From Lichina pygmaea (taxonomy: Eukaryota > Ascomycota > Lichinomycetes > Lichinales > Lichinaceae): a stretch of DNA of 64,000 nucleotides. Position numbers and translations under genes: made by a program. The notes beneath the pieces are model-generated. The model had not been told where the DNA came from. It ran no database searches and saw only the letters and a list, made by a program, of their open reading frames with translations. Shown here piece after piece: positions 34,877-46,121 of the stretch. Each line of letters starts with the position of its first letter. Positions within the stretch are counted from its first letter, which is position 1. The stretch spans positions 1,426,001 through 1,490,000 of the forward strand of contig OY730173.1 in assembly GCA_963422465.1 (NCBI GenBank), in the 5' to 3' direction.

Positions 34877-37013
34877 ATGGGGCTCGGAGTGCTGGACGAT
34901 CGTCGACTGGACAACGTACCAGGTAAGCCCGAGCTCTCGGATGGTACAAGTCAGCGGAAGGTCTGCGATCCTGACGGAGCTCTTCAGGCACCGTGCAAGT
35001 GCTCGACCACGGATCGGCCCCGCATCGAGGACCAGGTACGTCTGGACTCAAGTACGATCATACCGGCTCGACACCGGTCGTGCTCGTACCTCAGCCGAGC
35101 GACGACCCCAATGATCCTCTGGTGAGTCCCTTGCTTGAGAGAGAAAGAGAAAGAATATCTTGATGGTCTTACACTGACTCGACTTTCTCCAGAACTGGCC
35201 CCTATGGAAAAGGGATCTCATCGTCGTCCTCCTGTCGATCGCGTCGGTCATGGCGGTGGCCTTGAGTCCGATTCTCGCCGCCAACACTCTCACGCTCGCT
35301 CTCTTCTTCCGCAGAGACTTTACCGCCATCGCCCTTCTGACGGGATATCATCTCTTGGGGGTCGGTGTTTCCGGGTTCCTGTTCGTGCCCTTTGCGCGCG
35401 TCTGGGGCAAGAGGCATCTGTACCTGTTCGGCATCGCCCTGCTCATACTGTCGAGCGCCTGGGCCGGCGCAAGCCGTAGCTACAACAGTCTGCTGTGGGC
35501 GCGCATCGTCCAGGGCGTCGCCGTCGCGCCCTTTGAGGCCCTGATCAACGCCACCGTCGGAGACCTCTACTTCGTCCATGTGCGTGCTTCCTCGCAGTTC
35601 CACCTCCCGTCCTTTAGCCATCCGCGTCGATGCTGAGTCCGAGTCTCAGCAACGGGGCATTCGAATGGCCCTGTCGAACTTGGCCCTGTTCGGGAGCGCC
35701 TTCTTCACCCCCATCATCGTTGGCAAGGTGACGTATACCATTGGTTGGCCTTGGACGTTCTACATGGTGGCCATCTTCAGTGGTGCGATATTGCCGTTCG
35801 TGATCTTCTTCGCGCCGGAGACGACCTACTCTCGCGCATCGCATCTCAACACCGATGTCGGAGCGGCGGATATCGTCGACCAGCACGACTCGCAGGCCGG
35901 CCATCCACATGGAGACGGCATCGCCTTGAACCACGCGGCAGCCGGACAGACGGCCTCCGACCAAAGACAGAACAGCAGCTCCGAGGGCCTCACGGTCCAA
36001 GCGAACGGCGACGGCGCTAGACTCCCGATGGAAGACGGCTTTCTGAAAAGAGCGCTGCCCTTCAGTGGACGGAAGACCGACGAGAATTTCGTGAAGTTGC
36101 TGCTTCGGCCGTTGCCGCTCTACTTGCACCCTGCTGTTGCCTGGGTGGGTCATCGCCAACTTCCGCCCCCCCCCCCCCCCCCCGACACGGGAGGTTCTGC
36201 CGTTGACGCCATCACCTAGGCCTGCCTGATCCAAGGCACGTTGGTTGGCTGGACGGTGTTCATCGGCGTCGTGCTGGCGGCGATATTCCTTGGCCCGCCG
36301 CTGTTCTTCAACGAGGAGGAGACGGGATATCTGTACGCGGGCGCGTTCATCGGCGCGCTGCTCGGCTTCGTCGTCTCCGGCCTCCTCGCCGACTGGTCGG
36401 CGCGGATCATGACCGGTCGCAATCGAGGAATCTACGAGCCGGAGTTCCGCATCGTGCTCGTCATCCCGCAGCTCATCTTCGGCTGCGCCGGCATCTACGG
36501 ATTCGGCATCACGAGCAACAACGTCGACAGGTACGGGTGGTTCTGGCCGGATTTCTTCTTCGGGCTGGAAGTCATGGGCATGGTCATCGGCGCCGTCGGC
36601 GCGGCCTTGTATATCGTCGACGCTCATCGTAAGCACCCCTCGGTCGGACACGGCAGCGGACGGCACGACGGCGGTCCACGGTCCGAACCGATCTGACGTG
36701 GTACCACAGGCGACATCTCCGTCGAGGCCTTCACCGCCTTGATGATCTTCAAGAACATGTTCAGCTTCGCCCTCACCTGGGGCGCGTACGATTGGATCGT
36801 CGAGCTCGGCATCGTCAAGACCTTCAACATCATCGGCAGCATCCAGGTCGCCGTGTGCCTGCTCTGCGTTCCGATGTGTAAGCTCTCCTCCGTCGGAGAA
36901 CACACCGTCTGTCCCAACGGCCGCTGACTCTTCTCAATCCAGACGTTCTGGGCAAGAAGAACCGCTCCTTCTTCTACCGTCACGATCTCCTCACCCTGAC
37001 CGGCCTACGATGA
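34877..37013 (+). CDS. MFS permease, HOL3-like (DHA1-type drug/cation family)
   Basis: Seven exons (34877-34922, 34988-35121, 35193-35579, 35650-36144, 36220-36628, 36710-36877, 36943-37013), 569 residues. Landmarks of this subfamily: MGLGVLDDRRLDNVPG, VVLVPQPSDDPNDPLNWPLW, LTGYHLLGVGVSGFLF, ARVWGKRHLYLFG, SYNSLLWARIVQGVAVAPFE, GDLYFVH joined to QRGIRMALSNLALFGSAFFT, FFAPETTYSR, a hydrophilic central loop, TLVGWTVFIGV, NRGIYEPEFRIVLVIPQLIF, NMFSFALTWGAYDWI, and the tail YVLGKKNRSFFYRHDLL. About twelve membrane segments can be drawn. Intron 4 (36145-36219) contains a C homopolymer of about 17. The substrate is unknown. The start has context GACGCCATGG. Confidence 0.93.
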
Positions 37014-37509
37014 TCCATCCGGGAATCCTGGGAGTTGTTTCCTGGGCGGCGTGGCTTCGGGTGCAAAGGAGACTATAGATTTTTCTCTTCCATATCTTCC
37101 GTGCCTTCCTTCTCACACGTTGCCCCTACGGCACGTCGGCCGGATTGGCCAACCAGCATATCGAGTCGAGGTCCTGCTACTGTACTCCCGCACTTCGTAC
37201 TTCCAGACCATCTGAATCGAACTCCAGTCTGCTGGCTAGTAGACTGCCCTGCCCTTTGGGAGCTACCGTAGGGCCTGGACCATCTGATACGGATCTCGTG
37301 CGGCTGCTGCCCATAGCTCTGCAGGTCTCTCACTCCTTGCCACCGCCAAGCTCAGGCTTCTTCGTATTTGCCATATTCCCCTTGTCTAAGGCATCCATGG
37401 AACCTCGTACGTCGTAGACGCTCCAGTCAGTGCTCCAGACATCGTCTTCGGCATGGATCAGCTAACGCCGTGCGGGTGTGCTGGGTTCTCCTTTCAGACA
37501 ATTACATGC

Positions 37510-37897
37510 CCCCCCCCCCCCCCCCCCCCGCATAAATCGGTACATGCGCTTTGCCAAGCGACACGATATAAAGGTAAGTATTTCTCCAAGTCAAGCAAGG
37601 TATGAGCTTCATAAGTCTTGGGAACATCACACAGCACACATCCTTCAGTCGTATTTTTTCTCTGGTCGCATCTAGTGTCTAGCTCTATTTGCATCAAATC
37701 AGATCTTGCTTTTGATGTCATGTATGGTATTTTCGGTGGTGTGGGGCCCTCATCAGCAGTGTGGAGTTGAGCGGTCGGTGAGCTGATGCCCCCAAAGGTT
37801 TAGTAGTACTTAGTTCGTCCAGGGAGTGCCACCAAACTAGAAGTACTTGTGCTAAGCGAGGGGGGCATGGAAGTAAGAGGGGGCACCGAAGTAATAC
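37510..37897 (-). mobile_element. MITE-like TIR element, family 2, copy A (decayed)
   Basis: The right end (CGAGGGGGGCATGGAAGTAA, then GGGGGCACCGAAGTAA) is the complement of the left TIR of the copy at 57446-57922. The interior aligns with that copy in reverse at perhaps two-thirds of positions (TCATAAGTCTT, TCGCATCTA, TAGCTCTA, AAAGTACTT-type blocks). The left TIR is replaced by a C homopolymer at about 37510-37530 followed by GCATAAATCGGTACATG, which is part of the TIR. Non-coding and older than family 1, judging by divergence. Confidence 0.7.
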
Positions 37898-38110
37898 AGT
37901 ACGTTACGTACGTATCGTACGTATCGTACCAGTCCGTTATCCTTTTCGTGGTATCGCTGCAGAGCCGCAGTTGGTACCGCCCGGTACGCTTGTGCTGTAC
38001 GTACGATACGTACGTACGTACGTACGACCAAGTAATACGCAAATACGTACGAGTACGTACGTACGGTACCGTACCATCAGGAACACTCGAACAGGACGAG
38101 GTACGGAGCT
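37890..38110. repeat. GTAC/TACG-rich island
   Basis: Runs such as TACGTACGTACGTACGTACG (near 38008-38028), plus GGTACCGTACC palindromes. It directly follows the right end of the family-2 TIR element. Confidence 0.8.
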
Positions 38111-38336
38111 CGTAAGTTGTCTCCGAGACAGAAGTCAACGTGGATCGAGCTAGCAGAGATGCCCGTGAAAGGAAATTTGCTCGACTCCGTGTCAGCCCTG
38201 GCGATGGGCTGGAAGACGCTCAAAAGCCACGGTCTGGAACGTCGACTGGTCCCGTCCACACCGGAATCAATCAGTTCGAAACGGCGTGTGGCAGCTCCAC
38301 CGAGGTCACCTGGACCGACGTTCGCACAGCAACAAC

Positions 38337-38945
38337 ATGCTCGGTCGTCACTTCTTCTTGACCGTGGTCCTGACGACTCTGGCAACGGTCGTCGTGGGCA
38401 TCGATGGCCCTGGAGGGAATGAGCAGCCAGCGCGTCGATCGCCCACGCGCGAGGGCTACGCAGACATCTTTCCCGAGGGGCTTCAAGAGGATATCTTTGG
38501 GAACTTTGAATTCTGCCTCAATTTGGTGGTGGGTCTCATGAAGCTTTGCTACGTTCCTTTCAACATCTGCCTGACTCTTGTCTTCAGAGTGTGAAACATT
38601 CACGATCGCTGACTCGAGGTTATGCAGCAAAGAACAGTGGATAACGAGCTTCCGAATGGCAACCTCGAAGACCGTCGGATTCGCGCAAGCGAGCTCATCG
38701 AACAATGTGCGCAAGAGCGTGACTCGATGATAGCAGCCTGGATGAATGAAATCGCTGCAGGGCGTCCACCGCGAGAGAACATGCTCGAAGACCCAGACCC
38801 TAACCCCGGCCCGTCGCAGTTCACCTTGGACAACTTCCTGCAGAGTGTGGGTGGAAACATGATGCGCAGTCTGCGTGGCGGGAACAATAGGCCGCCGCCG
38901 AGAGCATCCCCAGGTCGGTTTCGTCCGTTGGTTCCGGGCCGCTAA
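38337..38945 (+). CDS. Possible secreted protein of unknown function
   Basis: Two exons (38337-38588, 38628-38945) give about 189 residues. The N-terminus has a classic signal peptide: basic start MLGRHFF, hydrophobic LTVVLTTLATVVV, then GIDG. The mature part has YADIFPEGLQEDIFGNFEFC, Cys residues in CLNLV and KLCYVPFNICL, then a hydrophilic helical region (ASELIEQCAQERDSMIAAWM) and a Pro/Arg-rich tail ending PLVPGR. The 39-nt intron with a CTGAC branch motif is short; an alternative intron starting at the GTGGGT near 38530 and ending TTCAG at 38587 would change the middle. No family recognised. Signal peptide plus cysteines and repeat-rich surroundings fit an effector-type protein, which is inference only. 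Confidence 0.5.
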
Positions 38946-40163
38946 TGAAGAGTCTGGACAATGGACAATTGCTCGGGTACCCCCTCTATGCATCTTTCTA
39001 TCTATGGTACGTACGTACATACGTACCTCCTTGGCACAGGCAGTCCTTAGCTGTCACCGGTAGAATGTCAAGATGTTCAGCCAACATGAAAGCAACAACT
39101 TGATATCAGATACAAAGCAACCAGGACTGTGACAAGTGTCTAATTGTCTACTTCTGTGATACGAAGATACATGCTTTTCCGCAGTATCTACGTATGTATA
39201 TCTGTTTCTGCAGCTCTCTGTGTCACGATCGAGATGGCCTACCCGGCTACCGGGAGACAAGTGCTGTATGTGCTCACTCCAAGAATGCTTCGGTGGCGGC
39301 TACGTGCACCTGGAGAGCAGGATCCCTGAAGATGGAAGATGTCGTGACACTGCAAAGACTCCCCTTTGTCAGTACCCGTGCCATGGGGGGGGGTATTACC
39401 CCTCCCGTCCCTTCGGTACGTCCGGGACACCCCTCCGCAATACCCCCCCATGGCACGGGTACTTCGTACCGTATCTTCGTTAGAACGTGGGGCTTCCCTA
39501 TACGGCGTGCGCTCCAGATCCGCGCCGGTGAAGGGCGATGAGTCAGCGTCAGGTCCGGTCGGACAAGCGAGCCCCCCACGCTAAGAGTGCTCGGAATGTG
39601 CCGTCCTCGGCATGACGTGCTGCGTCGTCGCGGCCGTTGTCGGACGGAAGGGATGCTGGACGGCTCGTGCGCTCGGCCAGCGTCGGCTTAGGCCCAACAA
39701 GACCTTCGCTCAGGAGCGAGCCCGACGTCTAGCGGCCCCGGAAGATCTGTCATGCCTGCACTAGCCCGAGCTCGTCGGCGCCTGTACCTCCTCCCCGAGC
39801 GAGGGGTTCATCTGCGAGGCTGGTACGATTGGCTTTGGGTTGGCTAGGCCGATATCGCAGGGAGCTGCAGCTGCCATGTACGATAGGTACGGTACCGCAC
39901 GGCGAACCGCTGTCGGCGGCGGTGATGGCACCGATCGTAGGCGTTCGGGGCCGCTGCAGCCCCACCTCGGCAGCGGAGGGGCAAAGCTTTGGAGGGGGAG
40001 CCGAATCTCGACCGCGGCGAGCCGGCTTCTGTATTTCAACCCTGTCTGCCCGGGCTCGGACGGGGGATCGACTGGACTCGGAACATCGCAGCGAGCATCG
40101 CACGTCGGACGCGCCAGATATCTGGGGAACGAGCCTCGTGGAGTCCCTCGACGGTCGAGCCCG
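38946..40163. other. Intergenic with an inverted repeat
   Basis: Includes GTAC motifs at 39007-39027, a perfect-looking inverted repeat at 39372-39462, and GC-rich DNA from about 39480 that leads into the second MFS gene. Long frames at 39829-40347 overlap the promoter and first exon and are not supported. Confidence 0.45.
39372..39462. repeat. Inverted repeat / potential hairpin
   Basis: Left arm about 39372-39397 (GTACCCGTGCCATGGGGG and on) and right arm about 39439-39462 (CCCCCATGGCACGGGTAC) are complementary over about 24 bp, with a spacer of about 41 nt that includes a GTAC. It may be a very short TIR element. Confidence 0.75.
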
Positions 40164-41711
40164 ATGGCGTCGTCGGCGGAGAAAGAAGCGGACGTCGTTC
40201 AGCGGTCCACCGGCCGACAGGATGCCAGCCCGCCCGAAGATCGAGAGGCGGGCGTCGAGGGCGTCGAGATGGCGAGGATCGAAGGCGTCTACAGGTATGC
40301 TCGATCCTTGCCGGCGCTTTGACACGCCTTGCTCAGCGACGATGTAGGAAGCTCGACCGTCGGATCGTCCCCGGTACGGCCGCACTGCGGTGCTCCCTCG
40401 CCCTGCTCGGGATAGACGCCGTGTGTTCTGACGCGCCTCTCCAGCGTTCTGGGTCTTTTACTTCCTGTGCTCGGCCATCCGATCGTCGGTCGGCTTGGCC
40501 CAGACGATGAACACGGCGCAGGGCCACAACCTCCGACAGGTCTTGGACCTCACGCCGCGTCAGGTCTCGACGGGGCTGGCCCTGTTCTACGTTTGCTACG
40601 TCATCTTCGACTTTCCGGCGAACCTGATCATGACCAGACTGAGTCCACGCGTCTGGATGAGCCGCATCGTGATCGGCGTCGGCATCGTCGGGGCCTGCAT
40701 GACCGCCATGAGGGCAGCCTGGAGTTTCTAGTGCGTTTTGTTTTCCTCCCCGCTTCCCACGTCAGATGTTTCGGCTCGGCGCTCTCGCTGTCGTGCGCGC
40801 GGGCGAGCCGCTGACAGGGGGTAGTCTCTTGCGACTCCTGCTCGGTATCGTGATCGCCGGGTTGTGGCCCGGCATGGCCTACTACCTGACGCTGTTCTAT
40901 CCGCCCTCACGCACCGGCAAGCGCATCGGCATGTACTTCACCGCCGCTCAGGTGTCGGCCGCGGTCGTCGGCCTCGTGTCGGCGGGCTTCCAGAAGATGG
41001 ACGGCTTGGGCGGACTGGTTGGCTTCCAGTGGATGTTTCTGCTGTACGGCCTCGTCGCCGTCGTCCTCGGCTTCGTCCTCCTGTGCTGGTTGCCGGACCG
41101 GCCCGTCCCGCCTGGAGAGGCCTCGACACCGCACGGCTGGCGCCGCTGGATCCCGCGAAGCCCGCCCATCCTCAAGGGCGACGATGCCGTGACGCACTAT
41201 CGCGACCTGACGAGGGTCTACCGCCCGCGGCCGTGGACGGCCAAGGACCTGGGGAGCGTCCTGATGGACTGGCGTCTCTGGCCGCTGATGTTCATGTACT
41301 TTGGCGTCGTCGGCGTCGGTATCGGCATCCAGCTGTACGGCACCGTCATCATATCCGCGACCAATCCCGACCTGACGGGTATCCAACTGAGCTTGCTGTT
41401 CGCACCCATCTGGATCGTGCGTCGTCTTCCCCTTCCGAGCCCCGACCGGCGACTCGGCCGAGGCGGCTGACGTGCGACCGAACGCGCAGATGGACCTCAT
41501 CGCCATTCTCCTGGTCACTCCACTCTCCGACAGGTTCCATCGGCACCGAGCGCTCTTCTTCAGCGTGCCCGTCTGCATCCAGATTGCCGGGCTGCTCGTG
41601 ACGACGTACGCCGGCAGCCTGCAACGTCCGTGGCCGCGCTACGGTGGCTTGCTCATGGTCGGCTTCGGTACGTGCAGCCTCGGCCGACTCCCTCGGCGTG
41701 CATGTCTGACG

Positions 41712-41748
<37 letters not shown>

Positions 41749-42161
41749 GCTTGGGCCCCACCGTGCCCATCTGCATGACCTGGACCAACGAGATCTTCCA
41801 GCGGCGTCACGGAGAGGTCGGGGTGGCGGCCGCGTCGGCTCTCGTGTCCGGCCTGGGGAACCTAGGGTCCATCCTCACCACCTACGCGCTCTACCAGGGC
41901 TGGGCGTCCGACAGCCGTCCCGGGCCCCAACGGTATCGGAAGAGCAACCTCGTCATGGTTGGAATCCTCTGCTGGTCCATCCTGAACTCGATCCTGATGA
42001 CCATCCTCCTGAGAGTCTTCGACAGGGGTTCGGCGTCCAAGCACGTCAGCAGCGGGAGTTCGACGACCGACGCCGAGGGCGTCCTCGTCGATGCTGCCGC
42101 GAGGCGCGAGCTGCACGAACGAGGCCTGGGTCGGATATGGTGGCCATGGAGAAGGCGATGA
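40164..42161 (+). CDS. MFS permease, Dal5-like anion:cation symporter family
   Basis: Six exons (40164-40294, 40348-40373, 40445-40723, 40818-41416, 41490-41667, 41749-42161), 541 residues. Landmarks: GVYRKLDRRIVPAFWVFYFL assembled over a 26-nt micro-exon, AIRSSVGLAQTMN, FYVCYVIFDFPANLIMTRLS, LLLGIVIAGLWPGMAYYLTL, RIGMYFTAAQVSAAVVGLVS, GFQWMFLLYGLVAVVLGF, a WLPDRPVPP loop, LGPTVPICMTWTNEI and the C-terminal LVMVGILCWSILNSILM. These are typical of the Dal5/Tna1 group (allantoate, nicotinate, pantothenate and similar anions); the substrate here is unknown. Intron 3 (donor GTTTCT at 40724) was chosen by frame. The last intron has a CT run that serves as its polypyrimidine tract. Confidence 0.9.
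41716..41746. repeat. (CT)n microsatellite within an intron
   Basis: About 15 CT units directly before the CAG acceptor at 41748 of the Dal5-like gene. It lies in the polypyrimidine-tract position. Confidence 0.9.
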
Positions 42162-42791
42162 AGGGGCGAGCACTACTTCCGCCACGCGTGTCGATCTCCG
42201 CGCTCGACAGCGGCGCCGCGTAATCGTCATCTCAAGCCCACACTGCATCTGTTTACATAAAGCAGTCTCGGTGACGAATGTCAGCCGGACCGGATTCTCG
42301 AGGCGACGTCCCGACAGAGGAGACGAGGAGACAAGGAGCCCCGGAAGCGGGCATCTACGGAAGCTCCGGTGATTGCCGGAGTGCTGGGATCGGACGACTT
42401 CGGGAAGGCTTTCTTTTGTTCTGTCGGTCTGTTGGATCTTTCTAGAATCGCCCGACGTTTGATAGAAGCAGGCTACGCCTGGGCAGAGCGACCGTCTACA
42501 TAGTCGCGCTCTTTCGTAGGTAGGTAGGAAGAATCACCAACGATCCCGCTGTTCCGCTCCGAGAGCTGTTTAGTCATCGACCCCCTGACAAGTACCTCCG
42601 TACATACGGTAGCGCACAGCTCCGGTACCGTGCTGTACGTCCCCCAAAGCTCACGGCCACGCCAGCTCGCGTCATACGATCCACCAGAGCTGCGCCCTGT
42701 GCTTCGAACCGGCGGACGATCGATCCCGCTGGCGCCCTCGACTCGGTGCGTCGCCGAGCTCATCCGGAGAGGGCATGTCAAGCCACGGTCA
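42162..42791. other. Intergenic MFS to pseudouridine synthase
   Basis: Holds the 3' region of the permease gene and the promoter of the next gene. An in-frame upstream ATG at 42630 could extend the following protein by 54 residues. GTAC motifs near 42598-42635. Confidence 0.5.
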
Positions 42792-44240
42792 ATGTCACTA
42801 GTGACGGTGGAGCCGGCCATCGAAGTCGAGAGGGCGCTCGACGGTGCATTTCCCCCCTCGACCGTCGTCTTCACCCCCTGCGACCCGTGGCCTCGACCGT
42901 ACTACTTCGAGAACGGCCTGCGGAAGGTCCGGCCCTATCATTTCACGTACAACACCCACTGCAAGCAGCGCTGGCGAGGCCGACCGCTCCTGGACATCTT
43001 CGTCTCCGAGTTCAGGGACCGGCCAGCCGAGTACTATGTAAGTTCCGTCGCCGCGGCCCCACCCCCGAGCCAGCCATCAAGGTGCCCCGGGCTGACGGCC
43101 CGGACGCAGGAAGATGCAATCGTACGCGGAGCGGTCGTGGTCAACGGCAAGCCGGTCGATCAAGTGTCGACGATCGTCAGGAACGGAGATCTCATCTCCC
43201 ACACCTTACATCGTCACGAGCCGCCGGTGACGGGGCACGCCGTCGGCATCGTCTACGAGGACGATGATCTGATCGTCGTCGACAAGCCAGCGGGCATACC
43301 CGTCCATCCCACCGGGCGATACAACTTCAACTCCCTGCTCGAGATCATGCGAGCCGGACGTGGCATCGACTGGCATCCGCTGCCCGTCAACCGACTGGAC
43401 CGTCTCACGAGCGGTGTCATGTTCATCGCCAAGCACGCGGGCGCTGCGGCACGGCTGTCTCGTCAGATGATGGGCCGGACCGTGAAGAAGGAGTACGTGG
43501 CCAGGGTCAAGGGGCGATTTCCGGAGGGCGAGATCGAATGCTCGCGGCCGATACTGTTGATCAGCCCGAAGCTGGGCCTGAACCGAGTGAGAGGGACGGG
43601 AAAAGAGGCGACGACGATCTTCAGGCGCCTGGCCTATCACGCCCCAGGAGCCGACGACGCCCGCGACCGTCCGGCCACGGACGGCGACCTGGCCACGGAC
43701 GGCGACGGGACGGGCCACACGACCACCCACGCCCACCCCGACGGCACCGCCGACGGCGCCTCTTGCGGCAGCGCGGACGGCACGAGCGGACGGAACGACG
43801 AGGGATATTCCATCGTCGAATGCCGCCCGGTGACGGGACGAACGCATCAGCTCCGAGTGCACCTGCAGTTTCTCGGTCACCCCATCGCCAACGACCCGAT
43901 ATACGGCAACCAGCGTGTCTTCGGGCCCGACCTCGGCTACCACGACGACTCGGCTTCCGCGGACGAGGACATCATCTCACGGCTGTCGCGCATGGGCAAG
44001 GACGAAGTGGCCGAGGCGGTGGCGTATCACAAGGAGATCAGCGACGAATATCAGCGACGTCGGGCAGAGAAGATGTCGGGCGAGCGGTGCGACGTCTGCG
44101 ATACGCCGCTCTACTCCGAGCCAGGTGCGCACGAGCTGGGCATCTATCTGCATGCGACGAGATACGCCGCCGAGGACGACAGCTGGGCCTTTGAGACGCC
44201 GTTGCCGGACTGGGCTCTTCAATCGTCGAGTAAGATGTAA
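42792..44240 (+). CDS. tRNA pseudouridine synthase, PUS9/RluA family
   Basis: Two exons (42792-43037, 43110-44240) give 458 residues; starting at 42630 would give 512. RluA-type enzymes isomerise uridine in RNA; Pus9/Pus8 act on position 32 of tRNAs. Landmarks: YYFENGLRKVRPYHFTYN, RWRGRPLLDIFVSEFRDRPA, an S4-like segment VVVNGKPVDQVSTIVRNGD, DDLIVVDKPAGIPVHPTG, the catalytic motif NRLDRLTSGVMF (Asp), KEYVARVKGRFPEG, PVTGRTHQLRVHLQFLGHPI, NDPIYGN, and a C-terminal LHATRY with FETPLPDWA. There is a Cys pair at CDVCD. A low-complexity Asp/Thr/His/Gly insertion of about 50 residues precedes the GRTHQLR motif. No deaminase domain is present, so this is not the bifunctional RIB2 form. Confidence 0.92.
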   Translation: MSLVTVEPAIEVERALDGAFPPSTVVFTPCDPWPRPYYFENGLRKVRPYHFTYNTHCKQRWRGRPLLDIFVSEFRDRPAEYYVSSVAAAPPPSQPSRCPGLTARTQEDAIVRGAVVVNGKPVDQVSTIVRNGDLISHTLHRHEPPVTGHAVGIVYEDDDLIVVDKPAGIPVHPTGRYNFNSLLEIMRAGRGIDWHPLPVNRLDRLTSGVMFIAKHAGAAARLSRQMMGRTVKKEYVARVKGRFPEGEIECSRPILLISPKLGLNRVRGTGKEATTIFRRLAYHAPGADDARDRPATDGDLATDGDGTGHTTTHAHPDGTADGASCGSADGTSGRNDEGYSIVECRPVTGRTHQLRVHLQFLGHPIANDPIYGNQRVFGPDLGYHDDSASADEDIISRLSRMGKDEVAEAVAYHKEISDEYQRRRAEKMSGERCDVCDTPLYSEPGAHELGIYLHATRYAAEDDSWAFETPLPDWALQSSSKM

Positions 44241-44433
44241 ACGTGTCGAATCTACGTATGTACGATGACGTCTTTCAAACGTAACCATAGCAAGGTCTCG
44301 TGACCAAGACCGGAAATCAGACATCCCTATATCACACGACGACTGTATACTGTACAGATACTCTCTCCCACACCCTGCAGGGGCAAATCAAATCTATTCC
44401 AAGATCCTGTTTCAACCAGCTGAACCAATCCAA

Positions 44434-45319
44434 ATGGCCGCAGCACGCCTTCGGAAAACATTCAGGTACCCTACGAACGACGATGAAGAGGACAGCAGCC
44501 AAGGAGGAGAAACAGCCTCTAGGGCGGAGATGGATGAAGAAGGTTCTTTCTTCCTCTCTTGTTTTTCCTCTGTGATCGAAGTCCGGCCGCAGTCGTACAT
44601 CCTCAGTCCTCGAGCTGTTCTTCTTTCGAGGCCTTGTTCTTTTGGGTGAAGAGTTCTGTTGCAAGCGATGTCAAATTGCTCTTTCCGTCTGTTGGGACTG
44701 CTGGAGCTCTTGGCGGAGACCTAACCTCCAACCCACGGGGCCCCACGGACAGAGCAAGAGAGACTCATAGCCAAGTTCCGCCAAGAGGACGAGCAACGCA
44801 ACCGACTCTACTCCGTGCGTCTTTCTCCCTCCGCCCACCCCCATCTTTTCCTCATCTTGAAAGATTTCCAATGTCCTGAAGAGAAGAAGCAGAACATCTT
44901 CCTCGTCATCCCGCTCTTGCTCCTCCTGCTGTCCCTCGCCACAATTCTGTCCTCGGAGTCAAGCGTTGCACAGCGCACGCTCGCACTGCTCGCCAGCGCG
45001 TCACTACTAGCGTCGGCGTACACGCTCAGGTTCATCCCGTTGCGCACCAAGCCCGGGCCATTGTCCCCGGCGGACGACGTCGGGTCAACTCTTCGATCAC
45101 TACTTACCAATGGTGGAGCACAAGAACAGAGGGTGAGAACAGCGAGGAATACTGCTCGACCCACCGAAAGACGCAAAGAAGTTCTTGATTGGGCTGGGAA
45201 CTACCTTCCGCTGCTAAACTTGCTCATCTGCACTGTCCTCGCGGCAGTCGCTGCTGTGGCCTGGTATACCACCATCACCTCTGGTCCTGGCAGTACCGAT
45301 ACTGTCCCTCCTGCCAGAG

Positions 45320-45355
<36 letters not shown>

Positions 45356-45543
45356 AGACAGGCTACAATGACAGCACGACAACAAGAAGAACAGCAACAG
45401 AGCCATGGACAATCTACACCCTGACAATACCACCAGTGTTGGTGTACCTCATCCTAGCCATCGCTGTCAGATATATCATGGCTTCATCTGCCAATGCTGT
45501 AGCACAGCTGGAAGAGCTGCAGTACGAATACAAGGGTGCATGA
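44434..45543 (+). CDS. Four-TM fungal membrane protein of unknown function
   Basis: Modelled as 44434-44542 joined to 44753-45543 (210-nt intron), 299 residues. The join MDEEEQERLIAKFRQEDEQR restores an acidic N-terminal helix after LRKTFRYPTNDDEED. Hydrophobic segments: NIFLVIPLLLLLLSLATIL, TLALLASASLLASAYTL, YLPLLNLLICTVLAAVAAVA and IPPVLVYLILAIAVRYIM. A run of about 13 Ala from GCA repeats (45321-45353) lies in the loop before the last segment. The stretch 44813-44875 could be retained coding or a second intron whose length is a multiple of three. The layout resembles an uncharacterised ascomycete membrane family (ER or nuclear envelope is only a guess). Confidence 0.65.
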
Positions 45544-46121
45544 AGTACCGTGGCCAAAACCGTGGCCACCCTACAACCCTACAAAGTGATGTACGATGAT
45601 ACTCGACAAAAAGAATGTACAGTACGTACCAAACGGTGACCAAACAACCACGTCATTGCTACAGCTAACCTTGATGTTCGAAGGGATGCAACATAAGATG
45701 ATGTGAGGAGAGCAGTGAACAGCCGAGCTTGGAACGAAATCCACGTCTGGGAAATGCGGGTATTGTTTTCAATCAAAAAAAAAAAGTTTTCTTCTAGAGA
45801 CATCCGAACTCTTTTATTTCCCGAGAAGGCCCCCCCAAATGGCGCCAGCTTCCTGTCGTCCCGTGACTCCTTCCGAACAGTCTATATAAACATACAGTGC
45901 TGATGCGAACCGAAGCAGACGAGACGTCGAGGTCGACGTGGCCTGGTGACCATTGGCGCTGGACAGCGGGAATCGACGTGCTGACCGACGAGAGAAGCCG
46001 CAAGGCTGCTCGCTCCCTCCTTCGCCTCTCGAGCCTCGACGGCATCTGGAGAATAGATTCGCGTCGAGACGGCGTCCAGCTTTTCCGAGAACCCCCATGT
46101 TCGACCCTCTCTCCCTGGTCC
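45544..46121. other. Convergent 3' intergenic region
   Basis: Between the 3' ends of the four-TM gene (plus) and the rhodopsin-domain gene (minus). It has an A homopolymer near 45777-45786. Open frames that run through 45794-46120 are shadows or readthrough of the neighbour. Confidence 0.5.

Larger units (their letters stand above)
37014..38336. other. Intergenic with TIR element family 2 and GTAC island
   Basis: Contains the decayed family-2 TIR element (about 37510-37897), immediately followed by a strong GTAC/TACG island (37890-38110). No gene supported. Confidence 0.55.

Noticed and set aside
35614-36903. Minus-strand open frame of 429 codons opposite the HOL3-like permease
   Set aside because: Antisense shadow of a clear MFS gene whose introns it reads straight through; the translation is Asp/Glu/Arg/Val-rich as expected for a shadow.
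34877-42161. Secondary-metabolite or nutrient gene cluster around the two MFS permeases
   Set aside because: The permeases belong to different families and their neighbours are housekeeping genes (carrier, pseudouridine synthase). No synthase, regulator or tailoring enzyme is nearby.
44813-44875. A second intron in the four-TM gene
   Set aside because: A GTGCGT donor is present, but the stretch reads through in frame and no acceptor fits clearly better than readthrough, so it was kept as coding with the doubt noted.
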